Positions 54,105 through 62,691 of a stretch of DNA of 64,000 nt are shown here, in pieces; position 1 is the stretch's first letter; the number at the start of each line of letters is the position of its first letter. Origin of the DNA: Bacteroidota bacterium (GTDB lineage Bacteria; Bacteroidota; Bacteroidia; Cytophagales; Cyclobacteriaceae); assembly GCA_023417785.1 (NCBI GenBank), contig JAEZEH010000129.1:48210-112209 (forward strand), in the 5' to 3' direction. The translations under genes and the position numbers were made by a program. Under the pieces are notes generated by a model that ran no database searches, was not told the origin of the DNA, and saw only the letters and a program-made list of their open reading frames with translations.

Positions 54105-55460
54105 ATGTACCCGTTCGTTCGACAATCCATCCTCCTGCCTGGCTGGATTTTGTTTTTGGTTATCGCTTGTGCGGAACCGGATATTATTGAAGATCCGCCC
54201 CCATCCCCAATTGACGTCCTTTGTTCATCCACACCGGTTGAAGGATATTGTAACAAGGTATCTTTTAGTGCCGGCGAGGACGTTAACGTTTATTTATATG
54301 GGAAAGATCATCTCCCGCAGTGCGGCCTGCAAGTCTACACGGCTAACGGCGATGCGGCCTTCACGGTTTCCGCATCCCTGTCAAATACGGCTAACCCTCC
54401 CCAGGACGTGCCCGGCAACGGTATGGGATACCATCTGGCGACCACGTTTAGCGTTCCGGCAAACCTGAAAAGCGGTATCTACCTGATCGAGAAAAAAATC
54501 CCCTTTATTGTAAAGCCCGAAGGCGCCGTGGATCTGCTCGTGGTCTATCCTTCCAATACGGTTAATGCCTACTCTTCAATTGGCGGCAAGAGTTTGTATA
54601 CAACGCCACGCGCTACTGAAGTTTCTTTTCACCGGACCATGCCCTTACAAGATTTCTCACTTCATTGTCTGACATGGTTTGCCAATCAGCATCAGTATAA
54701 CATCGGATATGTCGCGGACCATGATCTCGACCACTATGAATGGCTTACACACGCAAAACTACTGGTTATCGTTGGTCATAGTGAGTACTGGACACGAGCC
54801 GCCAGAATGAATTTTGACCGATTTGTTGATGAAGGGAATAATGCATTGATTCTATCGGGTAATACGATGTGGTGGCAGGTGCGTTACTCCAGCGATGAAG
54901 ACAAGTCGCGGATGATTTGTTATAAGAGCTGGGACGACGATCCGGCTCCCGATCCATCATTGAAAACATTTCTCTGGAATGATCCGCGGCTTTTGTATCC
55001 GATAGTAAGCAGCATCGGCGCGGATTTCGACAATGGGGGATATGGCCTCCGTTCTGATAACGGCTGGAATGGATACAAGATCACACGCCCGCAGTCGCCA
55101 TTGTTAAACGGAACCGGCCTGGAGATGGGTGATATTCTGCCATGCGCCACAACTGAATATGATGGCGCTCCAATAGCAAGCTGGGATGCAAACGGTAATC
55201 CTGTTCCTGACCTGGAAAAGATGGGTGTAATGAAGGCTGAAATTATCGGTTTCGACAAGGGATTTCGTGGTGCGGAAACGCATGGCACTTTCCTGGTTTT
55301 TCAGCGCCGGCCTGACTCCGGCCTTGTAATCAACGTTGGCTCTACTGATTGGTGCTCATCTAACGGCATGGGGTCGCTCGTTGGCGGAGATCTTATAAAA
55401 ACAATAACAGGCAACGCGATAGAAAACCTCCTGACCGGCCGGGCGGTTTTTTCGGAGTGA
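54105..55460 (+). CDS. N,N-dimethylformamidase beta-subunit-like lipoprotein
   Basis: 451 residues. Lipobox LVIAC (Cys22) marks export and lipidation. The body matches the large-subunit C-terminal domain of N,N-dimethylformamidase: LLVVYPSNTVNAYSSIGGKSLY, LLVIVGHSEYWTRAARMNFDRFVDEGNNALILSGNTMWWQVRY, and GSTDWCSSNGMG near the end. The known enzyme is a cytoplasmic iron amidohydrolase, so a surface lipoprotein version probably has another substrate. Monocistronic. Confidence 0.85.
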   Translation: MYPFVRQSILLPGWILFLVIACAEPDIIEDPPPSPIDVLCSSTPVEGYCNKVSFSAGEDVNVYLYGKDHLPQCGLQVYTANGDAAFTVSASLSNTANPPQDVPGNGMGYHLATTFSVPANLKSGIYLIEKKIPFIVKPEGAVDLLVVYPSNTVNAYSSIGGKSLYTTPRATEVSFHRTMPLQDFSLHCLTWFANQHQYNIGYVADHDLDHYEWLTHAKLLVIVGHSEYWTRAARMNFDRFVDEGNNALILSGNTMWWQVRYSSDEDKSRMICYKSWDDDPAPDPSLKTFLWNDPRLLYPIVSSIGADFDNGGYGLRSDNGWNGYKITRPQSPLLNGTGLEMGDILPCATTEYDGAPIASWDANGNPVPDLEKMGVMKAEIIGFDKGFRGAETHGTFLVFQRRPDSGLVINVGSTDWCSSNGMGSLVGGDLIKTITGNAIENLLTGRAVFSE

Positions 55461-55821
55461 TAGACGAATCAGCCTGACAGGGAGTCGCCCCGACGCTGGT
55501 TACATCCAACCGGCGTCGGGATGTGTCCTGCATTGTCTCCGTTTACGCGCTCCCCACAACGCCTTATCGCGAGGGCGATCCTGCGCCATCCTTCGTGATT
55601 TGTCCAGTCTTTGTCCACTCTCTGCTCGTTTGTATAAGGGTTCGGCTACGCACATTCACCGGCCAGCAATGGAATGTCGACCCGACCGGATTGGCTCCGC
55701 CGTTGTCCCTTATTCCCTCCGCGGCAATATGCCTTCGCGGATATTTCGCTCAACCCTTGCAAGAATTGGCAGGATGGGTTCCCGGTTTTATCAGGAGGAG
55801 ACGTTTTTTGTCTTTTCCGGC
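55461..55821. other. GC-rich interval with a strong hairpin, no clear gene
   Basis: 361 bases between convergent genes. A 13-pair hairpin (one G-T pair) lies at 55489-55520: CCCGACGC and TGGTT pair with AACCG and GCGTCGGG around ACATCC, with no T tract. Several frames stay open on both strands but none resembles a protein family; the 146-codon plus-strand frame from 55523 overlaps the next gene. Confidence 0.5.
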
Positions 55822-56451
55822 TTATAAAAATGCGTGTATATCGCCGGCCGCCTCACGAACAATCACCAACTCCGGCCCGGTGCAATCGATCACGGTAGAT
55901 GGAATATTGTTACCGGCACCCCCGTCAATTACCAGATCCACCTGGTGCTTGAAGTCGTCGTAAATCTCCTCGGGATCGGTGGTGTATGCTTTTATCTTGT
56001 CATCATCCTTGATCGACGACGTGATTAACGGATTGCCTAATTCAGCCACCAACGCGCGCGGAATAGCATGATCCGGGATTCGAATCCCGACGGTCTTCTT
56101 GTTGGTTTCCAGAATACGCGGCACCTTGCTGCTCGATTCCAAAATGAACGTGTAGGGCCCCGGTAGGGATTTTTTCAGCAACTTAAAAACAGACGTGTCC
56201 AGCCGTCGGACGTATTCCGAAATATGGCTTAGGTCATTACAAATGAATGAAAGGTCCAGCTTCTGGGGTTTGATATCCATAATCCGGCAAAGCCGCTCCA
56301 GCGCTTTGCGGTTCATGAGGTCACAGCCGATGCCGTAGATTGTGTCGGTAGGGTAAATAATTACTCCGCCGCCGCGGATGACGTCGACCACGTGCCGGAT
56401 TTTCCGCTCCTCGGGATTCCGGGGATGAATAGAAATAAGTTCTGCAGCCAT
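55822..56451 (-). CDS. Sua5/YciO/YrdC family protein (YciO-like)
   Basis: 209 residues. The YrdC fold is clear: GGVIIYPTDTIYGIGCDLMNRKALERLCRIMDIKPQKLDLSFICNDL, then LPGPYTFILESS, VGIRIPDHAI and GGAGNNIPSTVIDCTG. The KLDLSFIC variant is that of YciO rather than of the tRNA threonylcarbamoyladenosine enzyme TsaC, so activity on tRNA is uncertain. Divergent from mltG. Confidence 0.88.
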   Translation of the reverse strand: MAAELISIHPRNPEERKIRHVVDVIRGGGVIIYPTDTIYGIGCDLMNRKALERLCRIMDIKPQKLDLSFICNDLSHISEYVRRLDTSVFKLLKKSLPGPYTFILESSSKVPRILETNKKTVGIRIPDHAIPRALVAELGNPLITSSIKDDDKIKAYTTDPEEIYDDFKHQVDLVIDGGAGNNIPSTVIDCTGPELVIVREAAGDIHAFL

Positions 56452-56529
56452 GCGAAAGACGATATTAATTCCCGTACCAAAGGAAAGGCTTTCACCAATT
56501 CCGTGGCAATAACTCTGGAATGATTTTAT

Positions 56530-56537
56530 TAATTTTG
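56530..56537 (+). promoter_or_regulatory. Candidate -7 element for mltG
   Basis: TAATTTTG fits TAnnTTTG, 15 bases before the preferred mltG ATG. No obvious -33 TTG. Confidence 0.45.
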
Positions 56538-56552
56538 AGGCCCTTAAGTTCT

Positions 56553-57602
56553 ATGAAATTCAGTAAACGACTAGTTTTCTTTCTCTTGTTTGCCATTCTA
56601 GGCATCTCGTTCGCCTTTTACGGATATCAAATCCTCTACACACCCAATATCCTTGTGGAGAAGGACGACCGGGCCTTCGTCATCAAACAGGAAGCCACCT
56701 TCAAGGACGTTCAGCAACAAATGCATGAAGATGGTTACGTCCACGATCTGATATCGTTCAGCTTCCTGGCCCGGCTGATGAACTATGATGAGCAGGTAAA
56801 ACCTGGCAAGTTTATACTGCGGCGGAACATGACCAACCTTGAAGCGATACGCACGCTTCGCCTTGGTAATCACAATGCCGTGAACATTACCTTCAACAAC
56901 GTTCGCCTCATTTCCGAACTTGCCGACAAGATCACCAGGAATCTCCTGATGACGCCGGCGGATTTCCAGGCTGCGCTGATAAACTTCTCGAATAGCAATC
57001 CCTACGGATTCAACAAAGACAACATCATCAGCATGTTTATTCCCAACACCTACGAGGTTTACTCGAATGTTTCGGCGGAGCAGCTGGTAGAACGTATGTA
57101 TCAGGAGTATGACAAATTCTGGACGGAGGAACGGAAACAAAAGGCCCGGCAACACGGTCTGTCACAGTTTGAGGTGTCAGTCCTCGCATCGATTGTCCAG
57201 GCCGAGAGCGTTCGGGCCGACGAGGCTCCGCTCATCGCAAGCTTGTACATGAACCGACTAGAAACCGGGATGCCTTTGCAGGCGGATCCAACTCTCGTAT
57301 TTGCAGTTGGTGACTTCTCACTGAAACGCGTATTAAACGAGCACAAAGAAATCGAATCTCCTTACAATACGTACAAATATCCCGGTCTTCCTCCCGGGCC
57401 GATAAACATGCCCACTATCAATTCTATTGATGCGGTGCTCGACCATCCAACCACGAACTACATCTATATGTGTGCGAAAGAGGATTTTTCAGGGCGCCAC
57501 AATTTCACCCACGACTATACGGAACATATGCGAAATGCTGCCAGATATCAGCGGGCGCTTACCATTGAACAGCAGAAAGCTGCGAAAATGAAAAAGAAAT
57601 AA
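56553..57602 (+). CDS. mltG: Endolytic transglycosylase MltG
   Basis: 349 residues from MKFSKRLVFF. One N-terminal membrane helix (about 5-28), a LysM-like region, then the YceG catalytic domain with the Glu in LASIVQAESVRADEAPLIASLYMNRL and PLQADPTLVFA, SPYNTYKYPGLPPGPINMPTINSIDAVL. Cuts nascent glycan strands and sets their length. The ATG at 56553 is preferred to an upstream one at 56520 because it puts the helix at the N-terminus and follows the -7 element. First of three overlapping genes. Confidence 0.94.
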   Translation: MKFSKRLVFFLLFAILGISFAFYGYQILYTPNILVEKDDRAFVIKQEATFKDVQQQMHEDGYVHDLISFSFLARLMNYDEQVKPGKFILRRNMTNLEAIRTLRLGNHNAVNITFNNVRLISELADKITRNLLMTPADFQAALINFSNSNPYGFNKDNIISMFIPNTYEVYSNVSAEQLVERMYQEYDKFWTEERKQKARQHGLSQFEVSVLASIVQAESVRADEAPLIASLYMNRLETGMPLQADPTLVFAVGDFSLKRVLNEHKEIESPYNTYKYPGLPPGPINMPTINSIDAVLDHPTTNYIYMCAKEDFSGRHNFTHDYTEHMRNAARYQRALTIEQQKAAKMKKK

Positions 57603-58015
57603 TGTACCAGTCGAGCACAACGGTCCGGGTACGCTACGCAGAAACCGATCAAATGGGTTATGTCTACTACGGCTATTATGCGATGTACTATGAAGTGGCT
57701 CGGGTAGAGAGTCTTCGCAGACTCGGAATCACGTATCGTGAAATCGAAGAAATGGGTGTGATAATGCCCGTGCTGGAAAACAAGTCGAAGTATCTTGCAC
57801 CGGGCCGATATGACGAGCTTCTGACAATCGTGACCACCGTAAGGGAAAAACCCGGCGTACGTATTAAATTTGAGTATCAGGTTTACAATGAAGAGAAGAA
57901 ACTGATCAACGAAGGCGAAACTATTCTCGCTTTTGTCGATAAGCGAAGTAACCGTCCGTGCCGGCCCCCGCAGGCGATGCAAGCGGTACTTGAACCGTAT
58001 TTTAATGAAGTATAA
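57602..58015 (+). CDS. Acyl-CoA thioesterase (4HBT/YbgC-like)
   Basis: 137 residues of the hotdog fold: VRYAETDQMGYVYYGYYAMYYEVARVESLR carries the catalytic Asp of the 4-hydroxybenzoyl-CoA thioesterase group, where Asp-x-Met-Gly-x-Val/Tyr is typical. Cytoplasmic, acting on acyl-CoA or acyl-ACP. ATG shares a base with the mltG stop (TAATG). Confidence 0.92.
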   Translation: MYQSSTTVRVRYAETDQMGYVYYGYYAMYYEVARVESLRRLGITYREIEEMGVIMPVLENKSKYLAPGRYDELLTIVTTVREKPGVRIKFEYQVYNEEKKLINEGETILAFVDKRSNRPCRPPQAMQAVLEPYFNEV

Positions 58016-59024
58016 ATACAAACGTCTTATTTTCCACTGGAACCCTGGCCGGATCTTCATTAGCTGGTTGAAGCGGGTTAGATTCCGGAAGTATGAAAAT
58101 ATTTCGTTGTATAAGATCCTCCGACTTTTTTTAAAAAATCTGACCGACGATGAAATCCTTGACCGGGCGAACGGAGTCGCGTATAACTTCCTTCTTGCAA
58201 TATTTCCGGCAATTATTTTCCTGTTCACATTGATCCCCTACGTGTCGCAATTCTTCCCGGAAGTAACGAATGAGTCGATAGTGGACTTCCTGGGGCAGCA
58301 GATGCCACCCAGCATGTTTGAGGTTGTTTCGTCGACAGTCCTTGATATCGTCAGTAATCAGCGCGGCGGCCTGTTATCATTTGGTTTCCTTTTTTCGGTG
58401 TACTTATCCACCAACGGCACCATGGCTCTGATGCGAGCCTTCAATGCATGTTATCGAACGATCGAAAACCGCGGTGGCCTTAAAACCCGGTTGATCGCAA
58501 CGGCCCTGACTTTTAATCTCGCTTTTGTATTGTTCCTTGCCATCATACTGCTTGTGGTGGGGCAACTGGTCCTTGATTACGCGACAACACACCTGAACGT
58601 AATTCCCTATATCAACCTGAACAGTTACACCGTCTTTATTCTGTTTGCGCTACGTTTTGTTGTTATCTTCATAGTGTTTTTTCTTGCGATCTCTACGCTA
58701 TACTATTTCGGGCCGGCTATCCATTACAACTGGAGGTTCTTTTCCATTGGGTCGCTGGTGGCAACGCTGCTGATCATCGCCGTCTCCTATGGTTTTTCGT
58801 ATTACATAACAAATTTTGGGACGTACAACAAAGTTTACGGTTCAATCGGTGTGCTGATTGCAATTATGGTGTGGGTTCAACTGGTTACCGTGGTTCTCCT
58901 TGTGGGATATGAAATCAACGCCAGTATACATCATGCTGTCCGGAAGGAAGCCCTATGGAACGCGCGTTCTTTTCGAAGGCAGGGGATGGTTGAAAAGGAA
59001 TCGACTCTCAATATCGCCAAGTAG
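58005..59024 (+). CDS. YihY/BrkB family inner-membrane protein
   Basis: 339 residues from ATG 58005, which overlaps the thioesterase by 11 bases; upstream codons belong to that gene in another frame. Family marks: LTDDEILDRANGVAYNFLLAIFPAIIFLF, GLLSFGFLFSVYLSTNGTMALMRAFN, ALRFVVIFIVFFLAISTLYYFGP and YNKVYGSIGVLIAIMVWVQLVTVVLLVGYEINA. Six membrane segments are seen. The once-proposed RNase BN role is discounted; true function unknown. Confidence 0.92.
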   Translation: MKYKYKRLIFHWNPGRIFISWLKRVRFRKYENISLYKILRLFLKNLTDDEILDRANGVAYNFLLAIFPAIIFLFTLIPYVSQFFPEVTNESIVDFLGQQMPPSMFEVVSSTVLDIVSNQRGGLLSFGFLFSVYLSTNGTMALMRAFNACYRTIENRGGLKTRLIATALTFNLAFVLFLAIILLVVGQLVLDYATTHLNVIPYINLNSYTVFILFALRFVVIFIVFFLAISTLYYFGPAIHYNWRFFSIGSLVATLLIIAVSYGFSYYITNFGTYNKVYGSIGVLIAIMVWVQLVTVVLLVGYEINASIHHAVRKEALWNARSFRRQGMVEKESTLNIAK

Positions 59025-59046
59025 TCACGTTTCCACTACCAGGGAT

Positions 59047-59637
59047 CTATTGGTTTTCAACAGACTGCCTTTCGGATAACATTAGCATAAGCTCCCGGGC
59101 CAATTGCGCCGGAGGTAATATAACGTCGGGATTATCACGCTTTACGATCGTTTCCGGCATACTGCTGAATTCAGTTGAGCGGGGATCCTGAACAAGCACT
59201 GTTCCACCATTTTCGTGGATTGCCTGCACTCCTTCAAATCCATCACTGCCCATACCGGAGAAAACAATTCCGACCGCTTTCTCCCGTCTGTCTCTTGCCA
59301 GACTGTGAAAAAAGATATCAATGGGTTTATGGAGCCTATCCCCCACACCACGAGGTTTAAGGACGAGAATTCCGTCTTTAACCTCCGCCTGTGCATTCTC
59401 AAGCATTACGTAAACGTGATTAACTCTGATGACGTCCCCGCCTTTCATACGTACCACCGCCATCCTGGTATATCTCGAAATAATCCGATCGAGAATACTA
59501 ATGTGGTCGCGGCGCAGGTGCGTCACCACGAAAGACATTCCGGGTTGATCGGGCATATTTTCAAAAAATTCTCTAAGCGACTGATGACCACCGGCGGATG
59601 CACCAAGGCCGACCAGGTAAAAATCCTGCATTTCCAT
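59047..59637 (-). CDS. Stand-alone CheB-type methylesterase
   Basis: 196 residues from MEMQDFYLVG. The catalytic triad of CheB is intact: Ser14 in GLGASAGG, His40 in VVTHLRRDH and Asp132 in SGMGSDG. The spacing between Ser and His (26) equals that in Salmonella CheB. There is no receiver domain, and no CheR, receptor or kinase nearby. It may demethylate or deamidate a non-chemotaxis target, or work with a kinase elsewhere. A 27-codon upstream extension is not supported. Confidence 0.88.
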   Translation of the reverse strand: MEMQDFYLVGLGASAGGHQSLREFFENMPDQPGMSFVVTHLRRDHISILDRIISRYTRMAVVRMKGGDVIRVNHVYVMLENAQAEVKDGILVLKPRGVGDRLHKPIDIFFHSLARDRREKAVGIVFSGMGSDGFEGVQAIHENGGTVLVQDPRSTEFSSMPETIVKRDNPDVILPPAQLARELMLMLSERQSVENQ

Positions 59638-59813
59638 ACTCTGGATCCAATAAGCTAATGTTATGCTGTGATAACCACCAGCCATACCGTTAAGATGGGT
59701 ATAATGTTGGCATCTCATTTTATTCTATTCGGTTGTGAGTTCTTCAAATGAACGCCGGCAAGGTCGGCACATTCTATTTTCTTTTAGACGAAATGAAGAT
59801 CGCACGCCTTAAC

Positions 59814-59848
59814 AGGAGACTGTTTTAGTAACTGAAAAACAGTCTCCT
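59814..59848 (+). promoter_or_regulatory. Perfect 13-bp hairpin ahead of the PRC-barrel gene
   Basis: AGGAGACTGTTTT (59814-59826), nine-base loop, AAAACAGTCTCCT (59836-59848). No plus-strand gene upstream needs a terminator here, so it is probably a 5' leader structure or an operator. Confidence 0.65.
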
Positions 59849-59865
59849 ATCTTCTTAATAAAAAC

Positions 59866-59873
59866 GAGGAGGG
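59866..59873 (+). promoter_or_regulatory. Strong Shine-Dalgarno sequence
   Basis: GAGGAGGG four bases before the ATG of the PRC-barrel gene. Few other genes in this window have anything comparable, which fits the weak SD use of Bacteroidota. Confidence 0.7.
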
Positions 59874-59877
59874 AATT

Positions 59878-60300
59878 ATGAATGAACGAAAGAATTATGA
59901 GATCGATAACCGAACAGGTATCAACCATGAAGGCGCCGATGCGAACCGGCCTGTGGAGCGGCTAACGGCCACTTCTATCATTGGAGATAGTGTAGAGAAC
60001 CGTAAAGGAGAAGATCTCGGCAAGATCGAAGAATTAATGATTAACATCGATACAGGAAAAGTCGAATACGCTGTAGTTCAGTCTGGCGGTGTGCTTGGAG
60101 TGGGCAAGAAATTATTCGCGATCCCATTCGAGCACATGCAAATCAATGAGGACAAGGAAATCTTCATACTTGACCTGGACAAAGACTATGTGAAAAACTC
60201 ACCGGGTTTCGATGCGAGTCACTGGCCGGGTACCAATGACCATACGTATTTCGACAACGTCAATACTTACTTCAAACCTCCGGTTACACCATTCCCGTAA
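59878..60300 (+). CDS. PRC-barrel domain protein
   Basis: 140 residues. The PRC-barrel is readable as TATSIIGDSVENRKGEDLGKIEELMINIDTGKVEYAVVQSGGVLGVGKKLFAIPFEHMQI, followed by a C-terminal tail with SPGFDASHWPG. Soluble, no signal. PRC-barrels bind other macromolecules and occur in stress and photosynthetic proteins; here the role is unknown. It has a 5' hairpin, a strong SD and its own terminator, suggesting a highly and tightly expressed stress-type gene. Confidence 0.88.
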   Translation: MNERKNYEIDNRTGINHEGADANRPVERLTATSIIGDSVENRKGEDLGKIEELMINIDTGKVEYAVVQSGGVLGVGKKLFAIPFEHMQINEDKEIFILDLDKDYVKNSPGFDASHWPGTNDHTYFDNVNTYFKPPVTPFP

Positions 60301-60324
60301 GGGAGTGTTTGCCGGTGAATTTGG

Positions 60325-60353
60325 AAAGGCTGCCTTTCACGGCAGCCTTTTCT
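60325..60353 (+). terminator. Terminator of the PRC-barrel gene
   Basis: AAAGGCTGCC (60325-60334), loop TTTCAC, GGCAGCCTTT (60341-60350), then TTCTTT. Confidence 0.9.
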
Positions 60354-60447
60354 TTGCATACCTCGGCTGACAACGATGTAATATTACGCGCAAGTTCATT
60401 CTTTAATTGCATAGATTAATGTCGATTTTTGAATCAAATTCGACAGA

Positions 60448-62487
60448 TTGGGTTTTAAGAATTTTTATCTAGCCTTTTTCCTGATGCTGCCAGGCATGGC
60501 AACTGCGCAGCAGTCCATCTCTGAAAAACTGGAATGGTACATCACTCAGCTTTCCAGCAACCCTAACAAGTCGACCGATAATTTTGTCCCTGCTACTACC
60601 GAACGCATGAAGGAGGCCGGACAAATTGGAGACTTTGAACAGGAAACGAAGCTCAGCAAAGAAATCGGACTTTACCAATTGATTCAAGCCTACAATTACT
60701 CAGGCGCCCTCGACGCCTTCATTGAGTGTCTCAGAATAGAAGATCACCACGGACTGAACGCCGATCAGGTGATCACCTATATCGCCATGGCGCGGGTCTT
60801 CGAAGTCGTGGGCGATAACTTGAAAAGTGCGGAGCTGATTAGAAAAGCGATGGCGCTCAGCGAACAATTTGATGACGACTCAGTTTTAATATACCTGTCA
60901 AACAAGCTCGGAAAGCTCAATGCACTAAACACGAGGTACGACGAGGCACTGGAGAATTATGCGCTGGTTCTCGAAAAAAATGACAGCGTCGCGTCTCCTC
61001 AGGCAAAAGCCGAAGCTCTCTTCAATAAGGCTCATGTGCATACGCGGAAATATGAATATACCGAAGCATTAGCTCATCACAAGAAAGCACTTGCCTTGTG
61101 GCGGAAAACCCAAGACCGGATGCACGAGGCGCGCTCGCTAAACGACATCGGCGAACTTTATCGGTTGATGAAGAATGATGAACAAGCCCTCCGTAATTTT
61201 GTCGCGGCATTGCGAATTCGCACGGAACTGAACGACGTAGAAGGTCTCGCCAATTCCTACATAAACGCCGGAATTCTGTATTTCAATCAGCGGAATTTTG
61301 AGCGATCGATTGCAAATCTGGAGCTCGGACTTGAGGCGGCTAATTCAGCACAGTCGGGTGACCTGCGTGCGAAAGCCAATGAGTTTCTGAGCCATTGTTA
61401 CAAGGAAACAGGGAATTTCGAAAAAGCCTTCGAACATACCCAAGCCTTCATGGAACTGGTTGATTTTGTCCGTCGCGAAAAAGCCGACACGGAACTCCTC
61501 GAGGCCGAAAGCAGGTATGAATTAGACAAAAAAGAAATCGAGATACGTCAACTGATAGTCGAACAGGAGCATAGGGATCATAAGCTCGAAATGCAAAGCA
61601 AACTCCAGAATTTTTTATTCACGATTATCGGCTTCGGTATAATTATTATTTCGCTGATTTTCTTCCTGTATCTGACGAAGCGCCGTTCCTCAATTTCGCT
61701 TGCAGCTGCACACGCACGCGTTGCGCAGCAGAATGTGCAGCTTCAACAGCTTAATGCTACCAAGGATAAATTCTTTTCCATCATCAGTCACGACCTGAAA
61801 GGGCCACTCAATTCGTTCACATCCTTCGCCCGGATGTTGATCGATCATACGGAGAGTCTTAGCAAAGGAGAAATCCAGATGCTGGCCCGTGAAATTGACA
61901 AAAACCTGAAGAATCTTTTTGTGCTTTTGGAGAACCTGCTCGAGTGGTCTCGGTCGCAAACGGGCAATATTGAATTCAAACCGGAGTTATTCGATTTGCA
62001 CGACCTGTTACAGCAAAACCGGGATCTGCTTCAGGCGCAGGCCGGAAACAAAGGAATTACGATTGTTTACACTAATACAGAATCGGTGCCGCTGGTGGCA
62101 CATCGGCATTCTGTCAATACAGTCATCAGAAATCTGATTTCGAACGCCATAAAATTTACGCCCACTTCGGGTACGATCACACTTTCGGTTAAGCCCGGCA
62201 GGGAAGGCGTGATGGTTGCTGTGGCCGACACAGGCATTGGCATGAGCCCGCAAACCGTCAAAAAGCTATTTCGACTCGACACAAAGTATTCAACTAACGG
62301 TACCGCTAATGAAAAGGGGACCGGTCTTGGTTTGATCCTTTGCAAAGATTTTGTAGAAAAAAACGGAGGCAAAATCGGGGTTCACAGCGAGGAGGGCAAC
62401 GGGTCCGTTTTTCATTTTACCCTGCCTCACAGAGATCAGGAAAACCATGCGCAGCCACCTGAACTTGTGGCCGCCGACTCCCGGTGA
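60448..62487 (+). CDS. TPR-containing sensor histidine kinase
   Basis: 679 residues. Signal peptide (about 1-20, ending ATAQ), tetratricopeptide repeats from about 70 to 345 placed in the periplasm, a coiled coil, a membrane helix near 390-410, then a cytoplasmic kinase: phospho-acceptor His448 in FFSIISHDLKGPL, N box NLISNAIKFTPTSG, DTGIGM and GTGLGLILCKDFVEKNGG. Starts at TTG; the first in-frame ATG would cut the signal peptide. The TPR region likely senses a protein or peptide. No response regulator is adjacent; the nearest is the orphan receiver at 45.8 kb. Confidence 0.92.
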   Translation: MGFKNFYLAFFLMLPGMATAQQSISEKLEWYITQLSSNPNKSTDNFVPATTERMKEAGQIGDFEQETKLSKEIGLYQLIQAYNYSGALDAFIECLRIEDHHGLNADQVITYIAMARVFEVVGDNLKSAELIRKAMALSEQFDDDSVLIYLSNKLGKLNALNTRYDEALENYALVLEKNDSVASPQAKAEALFNKAHVHTRKYEYTEALAHHKKALALWRKTQDRMHEARSLNDIGELYRLMKNDEQALRNFVAALRIRTELNDVEGLANSYINAGILYFNQRNFERSIANLELGLEAANSAQSGDLRAKANEFLSHCYKETGNFEKAFEHTQAFMELVDFVRREKADTELLEAESRYELDKKEIEIRQLIVEQEHRDHKLEMQSKLQNFLFTIIGFGIIIISLIFFLYLTKRRSSISLAAAHARVAQQNVQLQQLNATKDKFFSIISHDLKGPLNSFTSFARMLIDHTESLSKGEIQMLAREIDKNLKNLFVLLENLLEWSRSQTGNIEFKPELFDLHDLLQQNRDLLQAQAGNKGITIVYTNTESVPLVAHRHSVNTVIRNLISNAIKFTPTSGTITLSVKPGREGVMVAVADTGIGMSPQTVKKLFRLDTKYSTNGTANEKGTGLGLILCKDFVEKNGGKIGVHSEEGNGSVFHFTLPHRDQENHAQPPELVAADSR

Positions 62488-62691
62488 TGTATTATACCTT
62501 GAACGTAAAAAAGAAAATCCGGCTTCTAACGGCCAGAAACGACCATTCCACCGCGTGATGTAGTATTGATGTGATCGCCACAGCGAGCCAGAAGTAGAAA
62601 TGATGTATACGGTTACTTGCGTTTGCCTGCATTGAGAATCATTTTGCATCCCATTCGCCGTTTCGTAGATACGGCCCAACTTTTCAAGCTT

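Noticed and set aside
55523..55963. 146-codon plus-strand frame
   Set aside because: Overlaps the YciO-like gene by about 140 bases on the opposite strand and has no recognisable protein features; left as an unexplained interval.
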